This document shows, one piece after another, positions 7,715 through 17,000 of a DNA stretch of 33,873 nucleotides. Numbering within the stretch: the first letter of the stretch is position 1; each line of letters starts with the position of its first letter. A program made the position numbers and the translations under genes. The DNA comes from JAHBNG01 sp039028975 (GTDB taxonomy: Bacteria; Chloroflexota; Anaerolineae; Caldilineales; Caldilineaceae): positions 1-33,873 of the forward strand of contig JBCCHB010000171.1 of the NCBI GenBank assembly GCA_039028975.1, written 5' to 3'. The notes below the pieces were generated by a model. The model had not been told where the DNA came from and ran no database searches. It saw only the letters and a program-made list of their open reading frames with translations.

Positions 7715-10700
7715 CTATGGCTCAGTGAATAAAGGGAGATAGACGCGACTTCTTTGTTCTTGTTGGCCCCGTCGATGATTTGTGATTGTGGATCGTTCTT
7801 GTTCTGCTTCTGATAATGAGACCTCTGTAATTCGATTATTGTCCCATCCCACTTCGGGATACAGTGCCTGTCCTTCTACCTCAAAACGCACGCTACGGCC
7901 TAATGTGCCACAACCTGCTGTCTGGCCTGCCCCAGCAGCATGGACAATGACCACAAAGCCGACTTGGCTATCAACGGAGAGCGTTTTGCCTTTGCCACAT
8001 AACGTATCGTCTATCCACGCTTCGATGGGTTTATCAGCAGTTGGGGAAAAATCAGCGCTGGGTTGGATGTAGCCGTAATAGGTGGCGGGTGGGGTGAAGG
8101 CAGAAGAGTTTGCCGCAGTGGCTCGAACCTGCTCTTCACTTGTGTCGCCCAATCTGAGGGTGATGCTGGTGGTGTGGGTGGCGCTGATCCAATAGATTTG
8201 CTGAAACTCTAAATGCTTTAGGCTGTTGACCCAGGCTGGCACTGGTGGTTGGCCATAGACCGTCCACTGCTTGTCTAGTTCAGTCTCAAAGCGATTGTGA
8301 TGATAGATTATCGAGTAGTATGGATCGATGGATGAGAGCGCCTGGGTAATTGAGCGACGACCAAAAATGGGATAGCTGAAGAGATCCCAGCCTTTTCCCG
8401 TTAAAGGAATGTCAAAGCTATACATGAGCATGTAGATACCGGGACCAACAGCTTTGGCCGTAGCGAAGTTGTGGTCATCATCGACCTTGGTTTGGAGGGG
8501 GTGCCATCGCTTCTGCTCTCTGGGGATTGCTGGATCGGTATCCCAATAATAGATGGTCAGCAGCGGCTCTTTGTCGTCATCCACGGTGCGGCCGATGTAG
8601 TTCATACTGATGGAGATGCCGTTGAAGTCGGGCGCGCCTGGTGAAGCGGTGACTCGGTAGCCTTGTCCGACGGATGTGGCCCACAACGGCTCGTTGGGGA
8701 TGAGGGTGGCCGGTTGCAGGGTGTAGAATTGTCCTTGTTCAAAGTTGAGGGCTTTTCCATAGAGCGAGACTTGACCATCGCTGGAACGAATGGGAGCATG
8801 GCCATCGCCTAGATAGATGGCGTTTCCGCCACCCACCACCGATACCTGGCTGTCGCCGATGATAGAGGCCCTGCCATTAGTAATCCACAGTACGGTTCCT
8901 TCACCCATGGCCAGAGCCGTTCCTTCGCCCATAGCGAGGGCTGTTCCCTCACCCATAGCCAGTGCTGTCCCCTCTCCCATGGCCAACGCGCCTCCTGATA
9001 ACTGCCAGATGACCACGCCGCCCTGCTCGTCACCGAAGACAAAACCTGTCCCTTCACCCATGGCTAGAGCATCTCCTGGTTGCAATTCAAAACGGCCATC
9101 TGGTCGCTCAATAGAGATAGTGCCTTCCCCCATAGCAAGAGCCGTTCCATCACTTATGGGAATGGCTTCACCATCACGAATAACGATCGCTCCGCCGCTT
9201 AGAATAAGCCTTTCGCCATCGGCCAGCACACGGATGCTGCCATCGGGCTGACGAATCTGTACTTGACCACGGTGGAAGGTTAGAGTATCACCATCAGCCA
9301 ACGGCCTCTGCTCTCCGCTCGCCAGAATCAACACCGACCCATCGCTGAGCGTCAAAACATCACCTTCACTTAAGATGAGCACGGGCGCACCATCCAGGCT
9401 GTAGTCCACGACCACGCCCTGAGCGGGATTGCCCTCGACAAAAATGTGTAGATAGGCTTCGTACACAGGCTGATTGAGATGAAGTACTCCAGTATAGCTT
9501 TGGGCCTCCGTATCAAAGGCGAGAGCCGTTGTGATGGCCTTACTCGCTCCATCTTGAGTCGATTGATTGTCAACGTAGAGTTGGGCAGTGAGGGGCAGAT
9601 CGACGGAGGTGGTATGTTGAACGCTGATGGTTAAGGTCTGGGCGCTTTGCGGTGTGATAATAACGTCAGGCTGCCAGCCGCCGTTGGGTGTGGAAAGTGG
9701 AATCAACTCACCACTGGTTTGGACTGCTTGGCATCCGGTAACCGGCGCAGCCGCGCCGTCGTTCTGGCGATGACCTAGATCATAGACACAGACCATATCG
9801 TCAGGGCGGGCGCTACGGGCCAACAGACTTTCACCTTGAGGCGTGCCTAAGTCAACCACCTCTCCATCTTGAAAGAGGAAGGCTCGGGCTTGGGTGCTTG
9901 GTAGATAGCGTCTAAGATCTGAATGGATAAGTTCAAAAGTTGGCACGTCGATCTGATTCGATTCAGCCGTTGGTTCGATGATGCGAACATGGGTGACAGC
10001 CAGCGGAAGTATCCGAGGGCCAGCCTGAGTCGGATCATCAATCGGTCCATCAGGCTCATGAAGCCACGGATAGTGGGCGACGATAGTGGCCCAATCATGA
10101 CGACCGACAAACGCCTGAGAAAGGGTTGATTGGCAATTGGTTAGCCACTCTGTCTCCGGATGAAATTCACTATTAATCTCATAATAGGGATTGCTCATCA
10201 CGCCTGGGCAATCCTCAACGCGGATAATCTGGTTATCGGCATCTAAGCCCAGATAATTGTCATGGAGAAAGAAGAGATAGTGGCCTAACTCATGGGCTAG
10301 GGTACGCGCCCAATCCTCACTTAGATCCTTTTCTGGCTCGCCATAGCGATTCCAAACTGCACCCATCTCTACATGACCTGGCGCATAAAGATGGGTGACC
10401 GACTCACTTGTCCCTCCTGCATTTGTAAGAGAAATCGTATCTAAGGTGAGATTGGGAACGATGCCACCAATGGTTGCATGAGGTCGTAGCCGATTGGTGG
10501 CGTGGATGCGAATATCGGCGCTGTCCCATTGTCCCTTACTCTGGTAAATGGCAATTTCGCCCAGTGCTGCTTGACCGTTGCTCCAGTCATAGAGTGTTTC
10601 GGATGCCCGCTCCAGATCATCCTTCAGTCGATCCAAATACGCCCGGTCATACCTCAGACCCCATTCTAGAGACACATCCAGGTGAAAAAGGATAAGAGGA

Positions 10701-13700
10701 TTATCAGAAGAGACGACTAGTTTCTGAAGACCGAGGTGATCGACTGTATGCATGGCCAGATCTGGACCATCCAGGGCTGGACTAACGCTGCTAAAGTAGA
10801 CTGAATAGCTGTCATTCGTCGTGACAGGCCACAGGGCCAGTAGATGGTCACCCACAGCGATTTCGCCTTTACCCTGTAGGTAGCCTTGGCTATCCGTTAA
10901 CATGATATGCCCTCTTACATCAGTAACCGAATGGCTAAGAGGGTTCTGGTGGCTCTTACGGTGATAAACGATTGCATTGACTGCGGGCTGCATATTGCCT
11001 GCTGCTTCTTGCAGAACTCGCACTTGGGTACCGCGGACGCGGGAGGGAAAACTCTGGGTTGAAATAGATGCTCGTTGACAAGAATTTGTGCAGCCTAAAT
11101 GCACCTCGATTCGCGCAATAACATTGTCGCTTTGACCAAAAAATTCGCTAGCGTAAACATCCCAAAGATATGTATTATTGATCGTTGTTACACCATTGAG
11201 TTGATTATGGGCATTGAATATTGGAATATAGATTCGTTCAACAGCTTTAATCTTAAGTTCATCTGACGGTTCCGTCTGACTTCGTTGGACGTTCTTCGTG
11301 GATACCATGGTTCCATACGCCGGATGCCATCTGTTACCATCAAGTGAGTACGTGATGGTAATTGCCCTTGGTAAATGCTCTGTCGGCACCGTAACTGTCA
11401 TGGGAAGTGATATAAGATTGCTGCTGTGGATCTTGGGGTTTCCATAAAAGGAAGCCTGTAAAGAACGATTCTCCTGAGATTGCAATTGCCCAATCTGGAC
11501 AGAGGCAGTCGGCTGAAACCAAAGTTGGGTTGCCCCTCTATTCAGATAAAGCCGGTTCGGAGAACCCCAATTTGCAGCAGCAAGATCGAGGTCGCCATCA
11601 CCGTCTACATCTCCCCAGGCTACACTCCTGGTTGCATCAGACTGTTCCGAATGCCACTCTGCGCTAGTAGAAAGCATTCCTCCATCGTTCAGATAGAGTC
11701 TATTCGGTGAATCAGTATTCCCAACAGCCAGGTCGAGATCACCGTCACCGTCTGCATCTCCCCAGGCAATACTTCTCGTGGAATCTGACTCGTCGGAATG
11801 CCAGTCTGCGCTAGTAGAAAGCATTCCTCCGTTGTTCAGATAAAGCCGATTGGGGCTATACGAACTATTCCCAACCGCGAGATCGAGGTCGCCGTCACCA
11901 TCTACATCTCCCCAAGCCACGCTCCTGGTTTCGTCAGTCTCCTCGGAGCGCCACTCTGCACGGGGCGAGAGCGTTCCTCCGTCATTCAAATAGAGTTGGT
12001 TTGGGCCTTGGGAGCTATTCCCAACAGCGAGGTCAAGGTCACCATCACCATCCACATCTCCCCAGGCTATGCTATTCGTCGAATCGGACTCTTCAGAGTG
12101 CCAGTCTGCGCCAGTAGAAAGCATTCCTCCATGATTCAAATAGAGTCGGTTGGGCGCATGCTCATTGCCAACCGCGAGGTCGAGGTCGCCATCACCATCC
12201 ACATCTCCCCAGGCTACGCTACTGGTCGAATCAGAGTCATCAGAATGCCAATTCGCACTCGTCGACAATGATCCGCCATCGTTCAGATAGAGCCGGTTCG
12301 TGGTGTTTGAACTATTCCCGACTGCTAGGTCAAGATCACCATCATTATCCACGTCTCCCCAAGCCACGCTTCGGGTTTCACCAGGCTCGTTAGACTGCCA
12401 GCTTGCGCTGGTAGTGAGCACTCCATCCTCATTCAAATAGAGTTGGTTCAGACTATTGGAGCTATTCCCAACCGCGAGGTCGAGGTCGCCATCACCATCT
12501 ATGTCGCCCCAAGCCACGCTCCTAGTCGGATCAGCCTCTTCAGAATGCCAATTCGCGCTGCTGGAGAGGATCTTCCCCTGATTCAAGTAGAGCCGATTAG
12601 GGGAACGGGAGTTCCCAACGGCAAGATCGAGATCGCCATCACCATCCACATCTCCTAGAGCAATACTATTCGTCGAATCCGATTCATCAGAATACCAGTT
12701 CGCACTGTTCGCAAGCCTTCCATTCTCATTCAAATAGAGCCGATTCAGGCCAAAATCATTCCCGATGGCAAGATCGAGGTCGCCATCGCCATCTACGTCC
12801 CCCCACTCCACACTTTTAGCTAAATTGAACTTGCTTGAGTGCCAAACTGCATTGGGGGAGAGAATTTTTCCATCATTCAAGTAAAGTCGGTTGGGAGCAT
12901 GCTCATTCCCGATGGCAAGATCGAGGTCGCCATCGCCATCTACGTCCCCCCAGTCCACGCTTCTGGTTCCATCAGATTCATTAGAATGCCATTCTGCACT
13001 GGTGGAAAGTTTCTCCCCATCATTCAGATAGAGCCTGTTTGGTGAACCTGAATTCCCAACTGCAAGGTCAAGATCACCGTCACCATCCACATCTCCCCAA
13101 GAGACGCTATAGGTATCATCAGATTCATCGGAATGCCACTCTGTACTGGTGGCGAGCCTTCCCTCATGATTCAAATAGAGCCGATTGGGCGAACCTGAAT
13201 TCCCAACGGCAAGGTCAAGATCACCGTCACCATCCACATCTCCCCAAGAGATGCTGTGGGTATTATCAGATTCATCGGAACGCCACTCTGCGCTGGTGGA
13301 AAGCCTTCCTCCGTGATTTAGATAGAGTCGGTTTGGTGAACCTGAATTCCCAACTGCAAGGTCAAGATCGCCATTCCCAACCGCAAGGTCAAGATCGCCG
13401 TCACCATCCACATCTCCCCAGGCTACACTATAGGTTACATCAGACTCGTCAGAATGCCACTCTGCGCTGGTAGAGAGCCGCCCTTCATCATTCAGATAAA
13501 GTCGATTGGGGCCCAGGAAGTTTCCAATAGCTAAGTCGAGATCACCATCATTGTCGACATCTCCCCAGCCCACGCTCTGGGTTGAATCAGCTTCATCAGA
13601 ACTCCAATCTGCACTGCTCGAGAGCATACGCGGGGGAATATTGGTACCAAAGCTATCCAATTGAGGCGATTGAGTGAATGTTTGGGCAGGGCTGGTCTGC

Positions 13701-13795
13701 ATATCGCTGGCCAACAAACAGAGACCAATGAGAACCAGCATAACGGGTTTGTTGAACGCAACATGAGACAGGATGGGACCAAGATGATTCTTCAT
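7715..13795 (-). CDS. Giant secreted VCBS-repeat metalloprotease, paralogue 1
   Basis: The protein is 2026 residues. A signal peptide at about 1-38 ends near TSPAQT. Fourteen FG-GAP/VCBS repeats of about 42-50 residues follow (about 60-755), each with a Ca-binding GDVDGDGDLDLAVGN loop. Beta domains come next, including a DVRGHIMLTDSQGYLQG stretch near 950. A zinc protease motif HELGHYLFFLHD lies at about 1168-1179. The His-Glu-x-x-His and the Asp seven residues after the second His match the CLCA-type HExxHxxxGxxD pattern, except that Phe replaces the Gly. Residues about 1470-1680 form a solenoid-like region of L-x-D-G turns with six ALAMGEGT copies. The end is VYLPLFTEP. It probably acts at the cell surface on proteins or as an adhesin-protease. 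It is 55-95% like its upstream neighbour by eye, depending on region. Two promoter-like motifs lie upstream. Confidence 0.85.
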   Translation of the reverse strand: MKNHLGPILSHVAFNKPVMLVLIGLCLLASDMQTSPAQTFTQSPQLDSFGTNIPPRMLSSSADWSSDEADSTQSVGWGDVDNDGDLDLAIGNFLGPNRLYLNDEGRLSTSAEWHSDESDVTYSVAWGDVDGDGDLDLAVGNGDLDLAVGNSGSPNRLYLNHGGRLSTSAEWRSDESDNTHSISWGDVDGDGDLDLAVGNSGSPNRLYLNHEGRLATSTEWHSDESDDTYSVSWGDVDGDGDLDLAVGNSGSPNRLYLNDGEKLSTSAEWHSNESDGTRSVDWGDVDGDGDLDLAIGNEHAPNRLYLNDGKILSPNAVWHSSKFNLAKSVEWGDVDGDGDLDLAIGNDFGLNRLYLNENGRLANSANWYSDESDSTNSIALGDVDGDGDLDLAVGNSRSPNRLYLNQGKILSSSANWHSEEADPTRSVAWGDIDGDGDLDLAVGNSSNSLNQLYLNEDGVLTTSASWQSNEPGETRSVAWGDVDNDGDLDLAVGNSSNTTNRLYLNDGGSLSTSANWHSDDSDSTSSVAWGDVDGDGDLDLAVGNEHAPNRLYLNHGGMLSTGADWHSEESDSTNSIAWGDVDGDGDLDLAVGNSSQGPNQLYLNDGGTLSPRAEWRSEETDETRSVAWGDVDGDGDLDLAVGNSSYSPNRLYLNNGGMLSTSADWHSDESDSTRSIAWGDADGDGDLDLAVGNTDSPNRLYLNDGGMLSTSAEWHSEQSDATRSVAWGDVDGDGDLDLAAANWGSPNRLYLNRGATQLWFQPTASVQIGQLQSQENRSLQASFYGNPKIHSSNLISLPMTVTVPTEHLPRAITITYSLDGNRWHPAYGTMVSTKNVQRSQTEPSDELKIKAVERIYIPIFNAHNQLNGVTTINNTYLWDVYASEFFGQSDNVIARIEVHLGCTNSCQRASISTQSFPSRVRGTQVRVLQEAAGNMQPAVNAIVYHRKSHQNPLSHSVTDVRGHIMLTDSQGYLQGKGEIAVGDHLLALWPVTTNDSYSVYFSSVSPALDGPDLAMHTVDHLGLQKLVVSSDNPLILFHLDVSLEWGLRYDRAYLDRLKDDLERASETLYDWSNGQAALGEIAIYQSKGQWDSADIRIHATNRLRPHATIGGIVPNLTLDTISLTNAGGTSESVTHLYAPGHVEMGAVWNRYGEPEKDLSEDWARTLAHELGHYLFFLHDNYLGLDADNQIIRVEDCPGVMSNPYYEINSEFHPETEWLTNCQSTLSQAFVGRHDWATIVAHYPWLHEPDGPIDDPTQAGPRILPLAVTHVRIIEPTAESNQIDVPTFELIHSDLRRYLPSTQARAFLFQDGEVVDLGTPQGESLLARSARPDDMVCVYDLGHRQNDGAAAPVTGCQAVQTSGELIPLSTPNGGWQPDVIITPQSAQTLTISVQHTTSVDLPLTAQLYVDNQSTQDGASKAITTALAFDTEAQSYTGVLHLNQPVYEAYLHIFVEGNPAQGVVVDYSLDGAPVLILSEGDVLTLSDGSVLILASGEQRPLADGDTLTFHRGQVQIRQPDGSIRVLADGERLILSGGAIVIRDGEAIPISDGTALAMGEGTISIERPDGRFELQPGDALAMGEGTGFVFGDEQGGVVIWQLSGGALAMGEGTALAMGEGTALAMGEGTALAMGEGTVLWITNGRASIIGDSQVSVVGGGNAIYLGDGHAPIRSSDGQVSLYGKALNFEQGQFYTLQPATLIPNEPLWATSVGQGYRVTASPGAPDFNGISISMNYIGRTVDDDKEPLLTIYYWDTDPAIPREQKRWHPLQTKVDDDHNFATAKAVGPGIYMLMYSFDIPLTGKGWDLFSYPIFGRRSITQALSSIDPYYSIIYHHNRFETELDKQWTVYGQPPVPAWVNSLKHLEFQQIYWISATHTTSITLRLGDTSEEQVRATAANSSAFTPPATYYGYIQPSADFSPTADKPIEAWIDDTLCGKGKTLSVDSQVGFVVIVHAAGAGQTAGCGTLGRSVRFEVEGQALYPEVGWDNNRITEVSLSEAEQERSTITNHRRGQQEQRSRVYLPLFTEP
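8894..8989 (-). repeat. Four tandem 24-bp units encoding ALAMGEGT
   Basis: The units are 8894-8917, 8918-8941, 8942-8965 and 8966-8989. They encode the same octapeptide with different synonymous codons. Two more single copies lie nearby in the same protein (near 9050 and 9125), separated by other beta turns. The same set of six occurs in paralogue 2. Confidence 0.9.
11560..13640 (-). repeat. Fourteen VCBS/FG-GAP repeats in paralogue 1
   Basis: The DNA repeats about every 140-150 bases with a nearly fixed core encoding W-G-D-V-D-G-D-G-D-L-D-L-A-V-G-N, followed by a variable S-x-x-P-N and then R-L-Y-L-N. Variants include GDVDND, GDID and GDAD. The number 14 equals the count in paralogue 2. It would fit two seven-bladed propellers, but that is an inference. 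Confidence 0.9.
13347..13400 (-). repeat. Recent 27-bp tandem duplication inside VCBS repeat 2
   Basis: Units 13347-13373 and 13374-13400 differ at two bases. They add nine residues, giving LAVGNGDLDLAVGNSG in the second repeat only. The frame is kept. It looks like replication slippage inside the repeat array. Confidence 0.9.
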
Positions 13796-13831
13796 GGGAT
13801 CATTTTCCGTAAATAGGCGATGTCAAGGCAT

Positions 13832-13854
13832 TGATATACGGCGGTCGTTTTGAG
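13832..13854 (-). promoter_or_regulatory. Promoter-like motif, copy 1 (proximal)
   Basis: Read on the minus strand it is TCAAAACGACCGCCGTATA followed by TC. It ends about 37 bases before the ATG of paralogue 1 (13795). It matches the copies at 13896, 23252 and 24268. The TATATC at its end could act as a -10 box. Confidence 0.5.
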
Positions 13855-13895
13855 AAAAGAGTATCTAAATCACAAAGAAGTCTTAAGGAACGAAA

Positions 13896-13983
13896 ATTAT
13901 ACTGCGGTCGCTTTGAAAACAGGGGGTTTCCGAAGCTCTACCAGAAAGACCAAACACCTGTTTTCAAACGGAGCTGAGTATAA
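13896..13983 (-). promoter_or_regulatory. Hairpin promoter module A (87 bp) with TCAAAGCGACCGCAGTATAAT
   Basis: Read on the minus strand the module starts with CTCAGCTCCGTTTGAAAACAGG. It has a 12-bp inverted repeat (TTTGAAAACAGG with CCTGTTTTCAAA) around a loop holding GGTAGAGC, and ends in the motif with a TATAAT box at 13896-13901. A close relative, module B, lies at 24191-24288 in the same position relative to its gene. Within the 48-base core (13935-13982 against 24191-24238) I count seven differences, all transitions. Confidence 0.6.
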
Positions 13984-14050
13984 ATAGCTGGGCGTTCGAC
14001 GGGGCTATGCCCGATCTTCACGGTCATAAGCGTTTTTGCAGTAGATTCAC

Positions 14051-17000
14051 CTATTGGCTCAGTACGAAAGGCAGATAGATTACCCCGCCTTGCTCGATAG
14101 AATCCACTTGAGCTGGTTCATTTCGCTGAGCAACCGGCGGAGATGGTTCAACCGATGGACTCGGACTCTGCTGACGAAACGACTGTACTTCACCGACATC
14201 GAAAGCTGCGGCTTCCACACTCGATGGTATATCGACCCGATTGATGTGATCGCTGTGCCACGCCATGCCAGACATGACTTCCTGATCGTTGACCTCAAGT
14301 CGAACTGTGCGGCCCGATGCGCCGCAGCCTGCGGTTTGACCGCCTCCATCTGGTGAGACAATCACTCGATAGCCGAGCTGGCTATGGGCATCGACAATTT
14401 GCCCTTGTCCACAGAGTGTGTCGCCGACAAAGGCGTTGACCGTATCGCCAACGACCGGTGTAAATGAGTCGCTGGGCTGTACCAAGCCGTAGTAGGTTGC
14501 TGGGAGCAGGTAAATGTTGGCGGCACGAACCTGGGGTGATCGTTCATCGGCAAACTTAATGGTGACGCTGCTGGAGTGGGTGACGCTGATCAGGTAGCTT
14601 TTTCCGTGTCGCAACTCACGTAAGGTGCTGGCCCAGCTGGGCGTTGGCTCATTGGCAAAGACGCTCCAGCGAGCAAATCGGTTCTGTTCAAACTCGTTAT
14701 AGTGATAGACTAGTTCATACATGGAATCGATGGATGAGAGGGCAACCGTAATGGGCCGAGAACCTAATGGGGTATAGGGGAAGCTAGACCAGCCTTGGCC
14801 TGAAATGGTTACTTCATAACTATACATGAGCATGTAGATGCCTGGCCCCACAGCTTTGGCCGTGGCGAAATTGTGTTCATCATCGACCTTGGTGTGGAGG
14901 GGTTGCCATTGCTTTTGCTCTCTGGGAACGGACAGTTTGGTATCCCAATAATAGATGGTCAGCAGTGGCTCTTTGTCATCATCCACGGTGCGGCCGATGT
15001 AGTTCATACTGATGGAGATGCCGTTGAGGTCAGGCGCGCCGGGCGAAGCAGTGACGCGGTAGCCTTGACCAACGGATGTGGCCCAGAGTGGCTCGTTGGG
15101 AATGATGGTGGCCGGTTGTAGGGTGTAGAATTGGCCCGGTTCGAAATTGAGGGCTCTTCCATAGAGCGAGACCTGCCCATCGCTGGAGCGGATAGGAGCG
15201 TGACCGTCACCCAAATAGATGGCGTTGCCACCACCTACCAGCGATACCTGGCTGTCGCCGATGATAGAAGCCCTGCCATTGGTAATCCACAGTACGGTTC
15301 CTTCCCCCATGGCTAGGGCCGTTCCTTCGCCCATGGCCAGGGCTGTCCCTTCACCCATGGCCAGAGCCGTCCCTTCGCCCATGGCTAGCGCTCCGCCTGA
15401 TAACTGCCAGATGACCACGCCGCCCTGCTCGTCACCAAAGACAAAACCGGTCCCTTCGCCCATGGCCAGGGCATCTCCTGGCTGCAATTCAAAACGGCCA
15501 TCTGGTCGCTCAATAGAGACAGTGCCTTCCCCCATGGCAAGAGCCGTTCCATCACTTATAGGAAGAGCTTCCCCATCCCGGGTAACGGTTGCGCCGCCGC
15601 TTAGAACAAGCCTTTCGCCATCGGTTAGCACGCGAATGCTGCCATCAGGCTGACGAATCTGTACTTGACCACGGTGGAAGGTGAGAGTATCACCATCAGC
15701 CAAAGGCGTCTGCTCGCCGCTAGCCAGGATCAGAACCGAGCCATCGCTGAGCGTCAAAACATCACCTTCACTGAGAGTAAGCACGGGCGCACCGTCCAGG
15801 CTGTAATCTACAACAACGCCCTGCGCGGGATTGCCCTCGACAAAAATGTGTAGATAAGCTTCGTATACAGGCTGATTGAGATGAAGCACTCCGGTGTAGC
15901 TTTGGGCTTCTGCATCATAGGTGAGAGCCGTAGTGATGACCTTACTTGCTCCATCTTGTGTCGATTGATTGTCAACGTAGAGTTGGGCAATGAGTGGCAG
16001 CTCGACAGATGTGGTATGTTGAACGCTGATGGTTAAGGTCTGGGCGTTCTGGGGTGTGATAATAACGTCAGGTTGCCAACCGCCATCAGGTGTGGACAGT
16101 GGAATCAACTCGCCACTCGTTTGGACTGTTTGGCATCCGGTAACTGGTGCAGCCGTGCCGTCGTTCTGGCGATGACCTAGATCATAGACACAGACCATAT
16201 CGTCAGGACGAGCGCTACGGGCCAAAAGATTTTCACCTTGAGGTGTGCCTAAGTCAACCAGCTCTCCATCTTGAAAGAGGAATGCCCGAGCTTGGGCACT
16301 GGGCAGATAACGTCTGCCATCTAACTGAATAAGTTTGAAACTGGGCACGTCAATCTGAGTCGATTCAGATGCTGGTTCGACTATGCGAATATGGGTGACA
16401 GCTAGCGGCAATATCCTGGGGCCAGCCTGAGTCGGATCGTCAATTGGTCCATCAGGCTCGTGAAGCCACGGATAGTGGGCGACGATAGTTGCCCAATCAT
16501 GACGACCGACAAATGCCTGAGAAAGAGTTAAATCACAATTGGTTAACCAATCGGTCTTCGGATGAAATTCACTGTTGATCTCAAAATAGGGATTGCTCAT
16601 CACGCCAGGACAATCCTCAACGCGAATAATCTGGTCATCGGCATCTAAGCCCAAATAGTTGTCATAGAGAAAGAAGAGATAATGTCCCAGTTCATGGGCC
16701 AAGGTGCGCGCCCAATCCTCACTCAGACTCTCACCTGCTTCGCCATAGCGATTCCAGACTGCTCCCATCTCCACATGGCCTGGATTATAAAGATGCGTAA
16801 TTTGCTGACTTATTCCATCCGTATTCGTAATGAAAATCGTATCCAAGGTCAGATTGGGAACGATGCCACCAATGGTCGCATGGGGTCGCAGCCGATTGGT
16901 GGCGTGGATGCGGATGTCAGCCTCGTCCCATCGCTCTTTATTCTGATAAACAGTAATATTGCCTAACGCAGCCTGACCATTGGTCCAGTCAAAGAGAAGC

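Noticed and set aside
8894..8989. RTX-type nonapeptide repeats
   Set aside because: The unit is eight residues (ALAMGEGT) without the GGxGxDxxx pattern.
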